Assembly: GCA_963667375.1 (NCBI GenBank)
Contig: OY763323.1
Location: 372,001 to 436,000, forward strand
Length of the DNA stretch: 64,000 bases
From: G963556115 sp963667375
Lineage (GTDB): Bacteria > Planctomycetota > SZUA-567
Direction of reading: 5' to 3'
A program made the position numbers and the translations under genes. Below the pieces are notes generated by a model. It was not told the DNA's origin. It did not search any database and saw nothing but the letters and a program-made list of their open reading frames with translations. How positions within the stretch are numbered: position 1 is the first letter of the stretch; the number at the start of each line of letters is the position of its first letter. Positions 18,075 to 28,066 of this stretch are shown piece after piece.

Positions 18075-19508
18075 TCAGACCTTGACCGCCCCGCCAATCT
18101 TGACACCTCGATAACGACGCTTGATCGGTGCAATATCGGTCTTGACAAATTCATCCACCTGTTCCGGGGCTCTGCCAACATACAGCGCCGGTTCAAGCAT
18201 ACCCGGCAGATCTTTAGCGATAGCTGCAAACGCCTCATCAGCGGTAAGACGTGCAATCAGATCATTTTCCTTACCCTTCTGCTTGACCTCTGCCGCCGCC
18301 GCCTGTGAATGCACGCGTATCTGTTCATGGAGCTCCTGCCGGTTGCCGCCGCGCTTCACTGCTTCCATCAAAATATTCTCTGTCGCCATAAACGGCAGCT
18401 CTGCTCTGATATTCCGGTCGATAACCTTAGGATAAACCACCAGACCGTCAGCGACATTGGCACAGAGTTCAAGTACGGCGTCTACCGCCAGAAATGCCTG
18501 CGGCAGGGTGAGACGACGGTTTGCCGAATCATCAAGGGTTCGCTCCATCCACTGTGTGGACTGGGTCATATAGGCATTTATCGGCATCGACATTACAAAG
18601 CGAGAAAGGCTGCAGATACGCTCACTGCGCATCGGATTGCGTTTATAGGCCATGGCGGAAGAACCAATCTGCTTCTTCTCAAACGGTTCCTCAATCTCCT
18701 TACGGCTGGCCAGCAGACGGATATCGGTGGCAAATTTACAGGCACTCTCACCAATGCTGGCGAGTTCTGCGAGAATCTGCGAATCAAGCTTGCGGGTGTA
18801 GGTCTGACCACAGACCGAGAGCAGCTTCTTGAACCCCATCTTCTCAGCAATAGCGGCATTGAGCTTCTTAACCTTTACCTGATCACCACTAAAGAGTTCG
18901 AGATAACTCGCCTGTGTTCCGGTGGTTCCGACGGCTCCGCGTAGCGGCAGAGACATTATACGGTGTTCAATCTCCTTGAGATCGAGGACAAAATCCTGAG
19001 CCCAGAGGGTCGCACGTTTACCGACTGTAGTCGGCTGCGCCGGTTGAAAATGGGTAAAACCGAGGGTTGGGAGCTTCTTGTATTTTTTGGCAAAATCACC
19101 AAGTTTACAGATAACCGCCGCCAGCTTACCGGCAACCAGCTGAAGCGCATCCCGCAGAATAATCAGATCCGCATTATCGGTAACATAACAGCTGGTAGCA
19201 CCAAGGTGAATAATCGGCGCCGCCTTGGGTGCCGCGAGTCCGAATCCGTAAACATGAGCCATCACATCGTGCCTGCACTCCTTCTCACGCTTATTTATCG
19301 CTTCCCAGTCAATCTTGGATATCCCCCGCTTCATCTCCTGAATCTGGGTTTTGGTAATATTAAGTCCAAGTTCACGTTCACTCTCGGCAAGCGCGACCCA
19401 GAGCTTTCTCCAGGTTTCAATACGGGTACGTGGCGAAAACATCCGGCTCATCTCTTCACTGGCATAACGCGAGATCAACGGGTTGCTGTAAACATCATTT
19501 GCATCCAT
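18075..19508 (-). CDS. purB: Adenylosuccinate lyase
   Basis: This 477-residue fumarase/aspartase-superfamily lyase has the signature GSSAMAYKRNPMRSE (about residues 281-295) and the TSCYVTDNAD and HFQPAQPTTVGKR blocks. It cleaves succinyl-AICAR and adenylosuccinate in purine synthesis, releasing fumarate. GGAG lies six bases before the ATG. The length and N-terminus (YSNPLISRYAS) match the long, animal-like PurB subgroup. No other purine gene is adjacent. Confidence 0.93.
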   Translation of the reverse strand: MDANDVYSNPLISRYASEEMSRMFSPRTRIETWRKLWVALAESERELGLNITKTQIQEMKRGISKIDWEAINKREKECRHDVMAHVYGFGLAAPKAAPIIHLGATSCYVTDNADLIILRDALQLVAGKLAAVICKLGDFAKKYKKLPTLGFTHFQPAQPTTVGKRATLWAQDFVLDLKEIEHRIMSLPLRGAVGTTGTQASYLELFSGDQVKVKKLNAAIAEKMGFKKLLSVCGQTYTRKLDSQILAELASIGESACKFATDIRLLASRKEIEEPFEKKQIGSSAMAYKRNPMRSERICSLSRFVMSMPINAYMTQSTQWMERTLDDSANRRLTLPQAFLAVDAVLELCANVADGLVVYPKVIDRNIRAELPFMATENILMEAVKRGGNRQELHEQIRVHSQAAAAEVKQKGKENDLIARLTADEAFAAIAKDLPGMLEPALYVGRAPEQVDEFVKTDIAPIKRRYRGVKIGGAVKV

Positions 19509-19935
19509 CCAATTCTCCTGTCAATGGTCTAAAAAAATAGATATTATATACTGTTCCCATCATTATATAAAAAAAGGCTGCAAATAGAAATAGAAGATTA
19601 TTTTTCTTCCGCCTCCAGTCCGACTTTTTAAGTACTGTCAGCGCTTGCCTCGGGGCAAAAACCCTCAATTCCGCAGACCGGTCGGATACGGCTCAAGTAA
19701 TACTCCGCCGGCCGTAAAGATAAAGCCTGAGCCCTGGCTGCAGAATATTGCTTTTTCTCTACCGTACATTTATAATCTAACCGGATAGAGGAGCAGCTGA
19801 TTTTACGACGGCAGGCAGCAGAACTGGCAGCAGCCTGCAACCAGCTAAGTTTACGTCCCGCTGCAACACACACCGCTGTCACCAGCTACTTAATTATGAT
19901 TTTCTACCGCACAGATGGTACTAAAAGGACAACAG
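19509..19935. other. Divergent intergenic region
   Basis: About 430 bases between the divergent purB and hydrolase-reductase fusion genes. The middle part (19620-19890) is GC-richer than typical spacers here and contains an 84-codon minus-strand frame, but it has no good ribosome binding site and I do not call it. Promoters for both genes should lie here. No RNA gene was recognised. Confidence 0.4.
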
Positions 19936-21783
19936 ATGAATATATCAAAAAGCCGAATACTCGATGAGATGATCTTTATCCGTGAATGGAACGCACCCGC
20001 AGCAACCGCCAACGGTGAGGCGGTCATACTCCTGCACGGCATAGAGAGCCACAGCGAATGGTTCTGCGAAGTCGCAGCAAAACTGGCAGACAGCGGCTAT
20101 GCAGTACTGGCCTATGACCGTGCCGGCTGGGGCAAGAGTGCGGGAGAACGTGGTCACATACCGACCTACCGGCAGATACTCAAACAGCTCACTACCATCG
20201 CCGCATCACTGCGGCGCAAACACCGCAGGGTTCATCTCGCCGGTCTCTCCTGGGGTGGCATGTTCGCCCTTTACGCCACACTCAGACGGCGGATATTCTT
20301 TGACACCACGGCTATGATCGCCCCGGGGATCTACCCGACGACCCGTTTCAGCCTAGCAAAAAAACTCGGTATCGCCTGCGCAGTCTGCTGCGGCCGCCGC
20401 TCAAAATCATTTCCTCTGCCGATTACAATCGCTGACTTCACCCTGAACCCGATCAAGCAGGAATACATTAGAAATGATCCGCTGCGCAATACCGGCATTA
20501 CCGCCGCTACCGCGTTTGAAACCCTGAAAATGCAGCGTTTCTGCAAGGAGACCGCACCACTGCGCCGCCTGCCGCCCTCCACTCTCCTGCTCGCCGGTAG
20601 AGACCACATTATAAATAACACTCTGACCAGAAAATTACTGGAAAAACAACCGCTCAGTATCCACGAATATCCCAAACTTCAGCATTCACTGGTCTTTGAA
20701 GACCCTGAAGCAACCGCCGCCGCCCTCCTGCAGAACTTCACCTCTCAAACCGCCGCTGCTACGGACAGATCCCGCATACTCATAATGGGAGCCGGAGCAG
20801 TAGGCAGCGCAGTTGGCGGCTATCTGGCTCTGGGTGGAAATGAAGTAACGCTCATCGGGCGTAAACAGCATGTTGAGGCGATAAACCGTGACGGTCTCTG
20901 CCTCTCTCTTGACGGTGTTGAACGCCAGAATATACGTAACGGTCTGCGGGCGGTTGAGACCGCAGCAGAGCTAAGCGGTGAATTCGATATCATTATCCTC
21001 ACGGTAAAGAGTTTCGACACCGCCGCTGCACTTACTGAACTGGCACCGCTGATAACCCCCGAGACCACACTCATGAGCCTGCAGAACGGTATCGGCAACG
21101 AACCGGTGATCGCGCAGGCCTATCCGGATAACACCATACTTGCCGGAATAATCTGTATGAACCTGAACTTCTCACACCCCGGTTACATTGAAATAAGTGA
21201 TGACAAAGGCGGTATTTCCGCGGGTCTGCAGAGTGGAAACGCCCAACGAGCTGAAAAGTCCATAGCTGCTCTGCGCTTGAGCGGTCTGCAGGTAGACTAT
21301 CACCGGGACGACGCAACCCGCATAAAATGGTCAAAAATGCTCCTGAATATCTCCTCAAACGTTCTAAATGCTATTACCGGCCGCTCCTACAAAGAGATAC
21401 TCGCCGATAAATTCTATGGCTCGCTGGCGGTAAAGGCAATCAAGGAGACACTATCCGTTATGAAAAAAGAGGGCATAAAACCGATCGCACTGCCCGGTTA
21501 CAATGTCGCGGCACTGGCCACTCTCTGCAAAGCCCCTGATTTTCTGGCCCGCAGCGTAATGGCACGCATGGCGGATGACAGCGCCAGAACCGTGACCTCC
21601 ATGCAGCAGGATCTAAAAAAACGCCGCCAGGCACTACAAGAGAGCGGAAAAAACCGCCCGACTGAAATTGCCGAACTCAACGGCAAAATCATAGAGCTTG
21701 GCAAAAAGCATAACCTCCAGACGCCGGCCAATCAAAAACTCTGTGAACTGCTGGAAAGCTACAGCCTCCCGAAGAACCCGTGA
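19936..21783 (+). CDS. Fusion of alpha/beta hydrolase and 2-dehydropantoate 2-reductase
   Basis: One 615-residue frame joins two enzymes. Residues 1-275 form a monoacylglycerol-lipase-like alpha/beta hydrolase, with the nucleophile S105 in GLSWGG, acid D223 in AGRDH and H250 in LQHSLV. Residues 282-615 form a ketopantoate reductase, with the NADP loop MGAGAVGSAVGGYL near 284-297, LTVKSFD near 355, LQNGIGNE near 384, and the typical K/N catalytic region around IKWSKMLLNISSN. The reductase makes pantoate for coenzyme A; the hydrolase substrate is unknown. AAAAGGA lies six bases before the ATG at 19936. No stop or ribosome site separates the halves. Confidence 0.85.
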   Translation: MNISKSRILDEMIFIREWNAPAATANGEAVILLHGIESHSEWFCEVAAKLADSGYAVLAYDRAGWGKSAGERGHIPTYRQILKQLTTIAASLRRKHRRVHLAGLSWGGMFALYATLRRRIFFDTTAMIAPGIYPTTRFSLAKKLGIACAVCCGRRSKSFPLPITIADFTLNPIKQEYIRNDPLRNTGITAATAFETLKMQRFCKETAPLRRLPPSTLLLAGRDHIINNTLTRKLLEKQPLSIHEYPKLQHSLVFEDPEATAAALLQNFTSQTAAATDRSRILIMGAGAVGSAVGGYLALGGNEVTLIGRKQHVEAINRDGLCLSLDGVERQNIRNGLRAVETAAELSGEFDIIILTVKSFDTAAALTELAPLITPETTLMSLQNGIGNEPVIAQAYPDNTILAGIICMNLNFSHPGYIEISDDKGGISAGLQSGNAQRAEKSIAALRLSGLQVDYHRDDATRIKWSKMLLNISSNVLNAITGRSYKEILADKFYGSLAVKAIKETLSVMKKEGIKPIALPGYNVAALATLCKAPDFLARSVMARMADDSARTVTSMQQDLKKRRQALQESGKNRPTEIAELNGKIIELGKKHNLQTPANQKLCELLESYSLPKNP

Positions 21784-21872
21784 TACCATTATTCTGCCAG
21801 CAACATCTTCTTGACCAGAAAATAATTTTCCAAACGTTCACACAATAGCAGAAAGAACCGATTCAACACAAA

Positions 21873-21899
21873 GCAGGAGCTGATCACCACAGCTCCTGC
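21873..21899. terminator. Hairpin between convergent genes
   Basis: A perfect 10-bp stem GCAGGAGCTG / CAGCTCCTGC with a 7-base loop. On the minus strand it is followed by CTTTGTG, so it is a modest terminator for the chemoreceptor gene and could also end the fusion transcript. Confidence 0.5.
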
Positions 21900-21951
21900 A
21901 ATATTTAACACTCAAATTCCAGATCAATACACTTTTTAAAAAATTTTCTTA

Positions 21952-24090
21952 TCAGTACTTTCCGAAATCATCATCATCAAGTATTATCTGCTCTTTAGGG
22001 CTGACAACCTCGGCTTTTTCCGCTACCTCCGCCACCTCACCCCAGCCGGCTTTCTCCGGAAGCGAACGCTTCCTGGAACCTGCTGCCGGTTTACGCTTTA
22101 AAACCTTGGATTTCGCTCTAACCTTACCCTTTTCAGGCTGTATATTCTGCAACAATCTGAAATGATGAACCAGTTTCTGCAGCTGCTGGGCCAGAACCGA
22201 CATTTCATCACTGGTACTTGCCACCTCCTCGGCGTTGGCTGTATTCTGCTGAGTAACCGCATCAATCTGCTCCAGTCCCAAACCGATCTGAGTAATACCC
22301 TCAGCCTGCTCATGAGAGGCAGCGGCTATCTCCTGCACGGTAGCGGAGGTCTTCACCACATTCTCCGCGATCATGCTCAGCGCCTCCGCGGTGCTCTCGG
22401 AGATATCCACACCTTCACTGATCTGGTTGTTACTATTCTGAATCAGATTTGCGGTTTCCGCCGCCGCCTTGGCACTGCGGGCGGCAAGATTACGCACCTC
22501 TTCGGCAACTACGGCAAAGCCCTTGCCATGCACTCCGGCCCGTGCAGCCTCTACCGCCGCATTGAGCGCCAGCAGGTTGGTCTGGAACGCGATATCATCG
22601 ATAGTCTTGATCACCTTCTGCGTCTCCTCGGCATTCGCGCTAATCTGAGTCATGGCCGCAGTAAGTTTATTCATTCTCTCCTGACCCTGCTTGGCCGCCT
22701 TGGAGGTCTCGGCCGCCAGCTGATTGGCCGCTGCCGCATTATCCGCGTTGGTCTTTGTCTGACCGCTCAATTCCGTAATAGAAGCACTTATCTCCTCTAT
22801 CGATGCCGCCTGCTTGGTAGCACCATCAGAAAGCGAATTGGAACTGGTGCTTATCTGGAGCGCCCCGCCGGTAACCTCATTAACCGCCGCCTCCACCTGA
22901 CCCAGAATCATATTCAGATCCTTCACCATCCGCTCAAATGCCAACCCCAGATGATCATCCTGTGAAAGCACATTCACCTCTACACACATATTACCGTCTG
23001 CAATCTCTCTGGCGGTCTGCGCTTTCTGATGCAGAACCCCAATCATCTCATTGAAAGCCCGTGACATGATTCCAATCTCATCCTTACGGTTGATGCATTT
23101 TTTATCCTCAATCAGATCGGTATTGCCGGTAGTCGCGAATCTGGTGATAATTTTCGCATTCTCAATTATCGGTCTGGCAATCAAGCCAGCGACGATATAG
23201 ACCACCGCCAGCGTAAACACCAGGAATATAATCAGGAATATTACCGAATCACTGAGAAAATCATGCGCATCCTGATTGATTTTGCTGTAGGTCTCATACT
23301 GCCAGAATTTCCAGTCAAGCACCTTTACCGATTCCATAAGCACCTTATGCTCGCTGTCTTCCACACCCTGCCAGGAATAGTCAAATTCAGCTTTTTCAGC
23401 ACTGGCATGAGCCTTGAAATCAGGATGTATTTCAAACAGCTTCTTCCCTATATCTTCTGGGTTCTTGGCAGCAAAGATAGTGCCGTTTTCATTGGTTAAA
23501 AAGAAATCCCTGTTATCAGAGAGACCGGCAATATAATCCGTAATTACACCAAGATTTATATCCACACACAATGGACCGAGCAACTTACCGTCCCGCATAA
23601 CCGGCACCCCGACACCGATAACATTCTTCTTAGTAGTAACACTCAGATAGGGCTCGGTCATATAGCGTTTCTTATGATCACGAAACACACTCAGATACCA
23701 CTCCCGCTTTAGCTCTTTGGCATTGAAATCCGGAATTGCACCGGCATCAACCGCACTGTCATAGGCGATACCATCCTCAAGTGCAAAATATGACTCGATA
23801 GCACCAAGCTGTTTTTCCAGATCAACCAGATCTCCATAAAGAGTCTTGAATTCAAACTTACCATCAGCCGTGATACTCAGATCCTTAGACGCCATCTCGA
23901 GAGTTGCAAATATTGTATTAAGCTTTTCATCCAGCGCTTTGACCTTGAGATTAGCTCTGATTTGCAGCATTTCATCGTTTTTAGAGATAGATATGGCATC
24001 AACCTTCCAGACCCCGTATAATGAAAAAACAATAATTATGGCTGCCAGTATACCACCATAAATAAGGCATAGTTTACCTTTGATTTTCAT
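21952..24090 (-). CDS. Methyl-accepting chemotaxis protein with periplasmic Cache domain
   Basis: This 712-residue chemoreceptor has a membrane segment near residues 7-27, a periplasmic Cache sensor (about 40-275), a second membrane segment (about 285-307), a HAMP domain, and a cytoplasmic signalling domain with the hairpin tip IDDIAFQTNLLALNAAVEAARAG and the downstream GFAVVAEEVRNLA. The C-terminal tail ends in an acidic DDDDFGKY and has no CheR-binding pentapeptide. It would pass ligand binding to CheA/CheW, which are not in the window. The presence of a chemoreceptor implies motility or a chemosensory pathway. AAGG lies about nine bases before the ATG. Confidence 0.93.
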   Translation of the reverse strand: MKIKGKLCLIYGGILAAIIIVFSLYGVWKVDAISISKNDEMLQIRANLKVKALDEKLNTIFATLEMASKDLSITADGKFEFKTLYGDLVDLEKQLGAIESYFALEDGIAYDSAVDAGAIPDFNAKELKREWYLSVFRDHKKRYMTEPYLSVTTKKNVIGVGVPVMRDGKLLGPLCVDINLGVITDYIAGLSDNRDFFLTNENGTIFAAKNPEDIGKKLFEIHPDFKAHASAEKAEFDYSWQGVEDSEHKVLMESVKVLDWKFWQYETYSKINQDAHDFLSDSVIFLIIFLVFTLAVVYIVAGLIARPIIENAKIITRFATTGNTDLIEDKKCINRKDEIGIMSRAFNEMIGVLHQKAQTAREIADGNMCVEVNVLSQDDHLGLAFERMVKDLNMILGQVEAAVNEVTGGALQISTSSNSLSDGATKQAASIEEISASITELSGQTKTNADNAAAANQLAAETSKAAKQGQERMNKLTAAMTQISANAEETQKVIKTIDDIAFQTNLLALNAAVEAARAGVHGKGFAVVAEEVRNLAARSAKAAAETANLIQNSNNQISEGVDISESTAEALSMIAENVVKTSATVQEIAAASHEQAEGITQIGLGLEQIDAVTQQNTANAEEVASTSDEMSVLAQQLQKLVHHFRLLQNIQPEKGKVRAKSKVLKRKPAAGSRKRSLPEKAGWGEVAEVAEKAEVVSPKEQIILDDDDFGKY

Positions 24091-24552
24091 AAAAAACCTT
24101 CCTGAAATACTCAGTTTAATAATTTACCCAAACAGAAATCACACAAAACCCAACTACTCAGCCCCAGCCTCATATCAGTCACCTCAAACTCACACGATAT
24201 AATTACATTATATGCTAATAATTTTTACTGCCTAGTGATTAATAAAATATTAATTTTATGTTAAAACCATTCAAGTCCTCAGACAGTACTCTATAATTAT
24301 ACCCGCAACCTAAAAATTGACATCGCAAGCAACAACTAAAATACAATTTAACTTATTACAATAAAAAGAGATACGATAATTACGACATTCAAATTATCAG
24401 CAGACACAGCATACTCTCAAAACTTTTTGCTATACCTGCTAAATGAAATATATATACTAAGATGTTAGCTTTTACCCTGCAAAATACAGGGATAAAGGTT
24501 AATCAACGATTAGAACACAGCATAAATCGTAAAAAAAAGGGAGAACAAAATA
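24091..24552. other. Divergent intergenic region, AT-rich
   Basis: About 460 bases between the divergent chemoreceptor and sugar-kinase genes. It is AT-rich with no supported frame. A loose promoter-like pair (TTGCTA near 24427 with TATATA near 24449) faces the kinase. No operator or RNA stood out. Confidence 0.4.
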
Positions 24553-26073
24553 ATGAAAGAATTTTTATTGGCACACGATTTAGGTACAAGTGGAAATAAG
24601 GCCACCTTATTTTCATTGGAGGGGGAGCTGCTAAAAAGCCGAACCGTCTCCTACAAATCTCATTACTTCAATGATAACTGGGCCGAGCAGAATCCGCTCG
24701 ACTGGTGGCAGGCTGTATGTGAATCCAGCAGGCAGCTGCTCGAAGGCATTGATACCGAGAAAATTGCCGCGGTCTGCTTCAGCGGACATATGATGGGCTG
24801 TCTGCCGGTAGACAAGGACGGCACCCCGCTGGCGAACCACATGCTCTATTGCGACCAGCGGGCGGTTGCGGAGAAGGATCAGCTGCTGGCAAAGATGTCC
24901 ACCCGTGAGATCTACGCGATAACCGGACACCGCCCGAACCCGACATTGACCACCCCGAAGATGATGTGGGTAAAGAACAACCAGCCTGATATCTACCAGC
25001 AGACCTACAAATTTCTTCAGGCCAAGGATTTCATCAATTTCAAGCTTACCGGCAACATGGTCTGCGATTACAATGATGCTTCCGGAACCCTTGCCTTTGA
25101 CCTCACTACTCTCAGCTGGTCTGAGAAGATTATCGAGGTTGCGGGTATCGACCAGGCAAAATACCCGGATACCGTTCCCTCAGCTACCGTAATCGGTGAA
25201 GTAACCTCCGAGGCTGAGAAAGAGACCGGAATCAAAGCCGGTACTCCGGTCGTTGCCGGTACCGGTGATGGCGGTGCGGCCAATATCGGCATAGGAGCGA
25301 TCGAACCCGACATCACTTACTGTAACTTAGGCTCGTCATCCTGGATCTCCTCCACCTCCGACAGAATACTCGATGATCCGGATATGGCGCTCTTCACTCT
25401 GGCTCACCCGGTGGAAGGACTGCTGCAGCCGGTAGGTCCCATGATGACCGGCGGCCGCTCCTACAACTGGCTCAAAGACGAACTTGCGCATATTGAGTGT
25501 CATAACGCCTCTGCCGCCAATACCAGCCCCTACGAGCTGATAAACGAGGTAATTGCCAAATCTCCTGCCGGAGCTAAAGGTCTGCTCTTCATGCCATATC
25601 TCCTGGGTGAGCGCAGCCCATGGTGGAATCCACTGGTCAAGGGTGGTATTCTCGGTCTGACGCTGGAGCATAAACGTGCAGATATCTTCCGTTCGATACT
25701 CGAAGGCATCACCGCCAATCTGGCTATTATACTCGATGTCTTCGCGGCCAACCTCAATATTCAGAGTGTCCGCGCTATCGGCGGCGGCGCTCAGGGTGAG
25801 CTCTGGTGTCAGATTCTCGCCGACACCTTCGGGGTCAGAATTGATGTTCCAAACGTACTGGAAGGAGCCAGCAGCATGGGAGCAGCGATTATCGGCGGTG
25901 TCGGAGTAGGAGTACTTCCTTCATTCAAGGAAGCCGAACGCTTTATCCAGATAAACCGCAGCACCGAACCCAAGCCCGAAAACTCACAGATATACCAGCA
26001 TAAAAAAGAACTGCTCAAAAAGACCTATAAAGCTCTGAATGACTGCGGAATTTACGAATTAATGAGAAACTGA
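24553..26073 (+). CDS. FGGY-family carbohydrate kinase (xylulokinase-like)
   Basis: This 506-residue member of the FGGY family uses ATP to phosphorylate a sugar or polyol in the cytoplasm. The N-terminal phosphate loop reads AHDLGTSGNKATLF, the adenosine loop TGDGGAANIGIG (about residues 236-247), and the C-terminal signature GGGAQGELWCQILADTFG (about 402-419). The overall pattern is nearest xylulokinase but does not fix the substrate; ribulose, erythritol or other ketoses are possible. AGGGAG lies upstream of the ATG. It is monocistronic with its own terminator and has no transporter or isomerase neighbour. Confidence 0.87.
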   Translation: MKEFLLAHDLGTSGNKATLFSLEGELLKSRTVSYKSHYFNDNWAEQNPLDWWQAVCESSRQLLEGIDTEKIAAVCFSGHMMGCLPVDKDGTPLANHMLYCDQRAVAEKDQLLAKMSTREIYAITGHRPNPTLTTPKMMWVKNNQPDIYQQTYKFLQAKDFINFKLTGNMVCDYNDASGTLAFDLTTLSWSEKIIEVAGIDQAKYPDTVPSATVIGEVTSEAEKETGIKAGTPVVAGTGDGGAANIGIGAIEPDITYCNLGSSSWISSTSDRILDDPDMALFTLAHPVEGLLQPVGPMMTGGRSYNWLKDELAHIECHNASAANTSPYELINEVIAKSPAGAKGLLFMPYLLGERSPWWNPLVKGGILGLTLEHKRADIFRSILEGITANLAIILDVFAANLNIQSVRAIGGGAQGELWCQILADTFGVRIDVPNVLEGASSMGAAIIGGVGVGVLPSFKEAERFIQINRSTEPKPENSQIYQHKKELLKKTYKALNDCGIYELMRN

Positions 26074-26097
26074 TTCCCCCGGTGTAAATAAGAATTA

Positions 26098-26136
26098 AAA
26101 ACCGGAGCGGCAGCTCTTTGCGCCGCTCCGGTTTTA
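26098..26136 (+). terminator. Intrinsic terminator after the FGGY kinase gene
   Basis: A perfect 11-bp stem ACCGGAGCGGC / GCCGCTCCGGT (26101-26111, 26122-26132), preceded by an A run and followed by TTTT. Confidence 0.85.
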
Positions 26137-26255
26137 ATTTATTATGTAAAATATTACCCCATCCCAACACTCATCCTTATACCATGGTAAAACATAAGTT
26201 ACACATATTTTTCAAACAAAAATATAATTTATTACCTCAGGGTACCTTTATAGTG

Positions 26256-26286
26256 TTGACAATAAACTGACTCAATGTATTATAAA
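26256..26286 (+). promoter_or_regulatory. Promoter candidate for the efflux operon
   Basis: A perfect TTGACA (26256-26261) is followed after 16 bases by TATTAT (26278-26283), or after 19 by TATAAA. It lies about 40 bases before the TetR start, where autorepression of such operons usually occurs. Confidence 0.5.
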
Positions 26287-26321
26287 TGACAGAGGTTCAA
26301 TATAAATTTCAGGAAGTAAAA

Positions 26322-26945
26322 ATGCCACGTTATAGTAAGCGAATGCGCGAAATCATGACTCGGCAGATGCGCGCGGATATTCACAAAGCAAGTCTGGATA
26401 TAATTAATAATGAAGGCTGGAAAGCCTTCACCACTGAGAATATTGCCGCTAAACTCGGGGTATCGCGCGGTCTGCTCTATAACTATTACAAGAATAAAAA
26501 CTCGATTGTAGACTCGATTCTGGAAGCGTCCGCTTCCAATCTCCAGCAGCAGCTGCGGCAGGTGGTCACCGAAACAAACCCGCCGGACCAAAAACTTGAT
26601 GCTATATGTAATGTCATGATTAATGATTTTAAAATCAATTCCAGACTCTACCATCAGCTATTCAACAATATTTCACTGCAAAACGCAACCAGTCATCATA
26701 TAAAAAATACCCATATAATAGTCGGCATTATAGCAGCTATTATAAATGAGGGCTGTGAAGAACAGACCTTCCGCGCAGTTGACGCGGAGGCCGCTGCCAC
26801 TCTGCTCTGCGGCGGAATACAGGAATTATGCCTGAAATCCATACCGCATGAAGAAGAGGTTGATTACTCGTTAATACTTGAAATTTTTCTTAATGGTCTT
26901 TTAAACAATATAACCCGTTTGCCGAATATGGAGAAACATCAATGA
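26322..26945 (+). CDS. TetR-family transcriptional regulator of the efflux operon
   Basis: This 207-residue regulator has an N-terminal TetR helix-turn-helix (FTTENIAAKLGVSRGLLYNYYKNK, split over about residues 35-60) and a variable helical ligand-binding domain. I chose the ATG at 26322 because AGGAAG lies five bases upstream; the frame opens 12 codons earlier. Its stop overlaps the start of the adaptor gene (ATGA), so it is translated with the pump it presumably represses. The inducer is unknown, probably a toxic pump substrate. Confidence 0.87.
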   Translation: MPRYSKRMREIMTRQMRADIHKASLDIINNEGWKAFTTENIAAKLGVSRGLLYNYYKNKNSIVDSILEASASNLQQQLRQVVTETNPPDQKLDAICNVMINDFKINSRLYHQLFNNISLQNATSHHIKNTHIIVGIIAAIINEGCEEQTFRAVDAEAAATLLCGGIQELCLKSIPHEEEVDYSLILEIFLNGLLNNITRLPNMEKHQ

Positions 26946-28057
26946 TTAAATACAAGATCAAAGCTGTCAGCTACATTTGCAGTATATTATTACTGACATT
27001 CAGCCTGAGTGCCAAGGCGGCTCCCGGCGGCGCTCCGGGTAGTAAGACAATGGTGACCGTTGGCAAGGTTACCGAAGCCACCGAAACCTTTAAACGCAGT
27101 CTTGTCGGTATTGTCATCTCACCATCAGTAGTTAATCTCACCGCGCGGGTATCCGCTGAAATCAAGGAGATTGGATTCAAAGAAGGTGAATATGTCAAGG
27201 AAGGTCAGATTCTCTACACTCTGGATCCGGTAAAATATGCGGCAACCGTCAAGAGTGACAAGGCCAAAATTGCTGAAGCAAAAGCCCGCTACTCCTATGC
27301 CAAGACCTCCTACGAGCGTAAAAAGACCCTCTTCTCGCAGAAGGTCAACACCAAAGACGATCTTGACAATGCTCAAAGTGAACTGGATGCCTATAAAGCT
27401 GCGCTGGAGGATGCCGAAGCGGCACTGATTACCGCTGAAGATGACCTCAAGAATACTAAAATAACCGCTCCCATCAGCGGTCAGATTGGTATCACCAATT
27501 TTACCAAAGGCAATTACATCACGCCCTCATCCGGAACTCTGGCAACTATCGTGCAGCTTGACCCGGTGCGGGTACGCTTTACAATCAGTAACCGTGACTT
27601 TCTCTGTCTCTTCGCCGATGAACAGGAACTCAAACAACTGGCCGTAATCAAACTGATCCTGGCCGACGGCAAAGAATATAAATACGACGGTAAGGTTGAA
27701 TTTATCAATAATATGGCGAACCAGAATACCGACACCATTCAGATCTTCGCCCAGTTTAAAAACCCCAATAAGAAGCTTATTCCCGGCAGTGTAGTCACCG
27801 TTGAACTGATAAAGAATAAGAATGAAAAAGTCACTGCTATTCTACCTTCAGCGGTAATGTATGATAACAGCGGAGTATATGTCTATACCGTCAATAAGGA
27901 CAAGAAGATTGAACGCCGAGATGTCGTGCTCGGCAGCAGCACTCCGGAACTGCAGCTGGTTGATAAGGGACTGCAGCCAGGAGAAGAAATCGTTATCGAC
28001 GGCATGCACAAAGTAATGCCGGGATCAGAGATTATTCCAGATTATTCAGAAAATTAA
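26942..28057 (+). CDS. RND efflux periplasmic adaptor (membrane fusion protein)
   Basis: This 371-residue AcrA/MexA-type adaptor has a signal peptide ending near SAKA (about residue 27), a biotinyl-lipoyl-like half motif in VKEGQILYTLDP, a central alpha-helical hairpin of about 70 residues (roughly 95-170), the return lipoyl strand (ITAPISGQIG), and a beta-barrel/membrane-proximal domain. It links the inner-membrane pump to an outer-membrane channel. It lies between the regulator (4-base overlap) and the pump gene (10-base gap). Confidence 0.92.
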   Translation: MIKYKIKAVSYICSILLLTFSLSAKAAPGGAPGSKTMVTVGKVTEATETFKRSLVGIVISPSVVNLTARVSAEIKEIGFKEGEYVKEGQILYTLDPVKYAATVKSDKAKIAEAKARYSYAKTSYERKKTLFSQKVNTKDDLDNAQSELDAYKAALEDAEAALITAEDDLKNTKITAPISGQIGITNFTKGNYITPSSGTLATIVQLDPVRVRFTISNRDFLCLFADEQELKQLAVIKLILADGKEYKYDGKVEFINNMANQNTDTIQIFAQFKNPNKKLIPGSVVTVELIKNKNEKVTAILPSAVMYDNSGVYVYTVNKDKKIERRDVVLGSSTPELQLVDKGLQPGEEIVIDGMHKVMPGSEIIPDYSEN

Positions 28058-28066
28058 GGACATATC

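Noticed and set aside
19628..19882. 84-codon minus-strand frame between purB and the fusion gene
   Set aside because: Cysteine- and alanine-rich composition without a ribosome binding site or family resemblance; could be real but unsupported.
22162..22965. 267-codon frame antisense to the chemoreceptor gene
   Set aside because: Lies opposite the conserved signalling domain and has a low-complexity Leu/Arg-rich product; explained by codon bias of the real gene.
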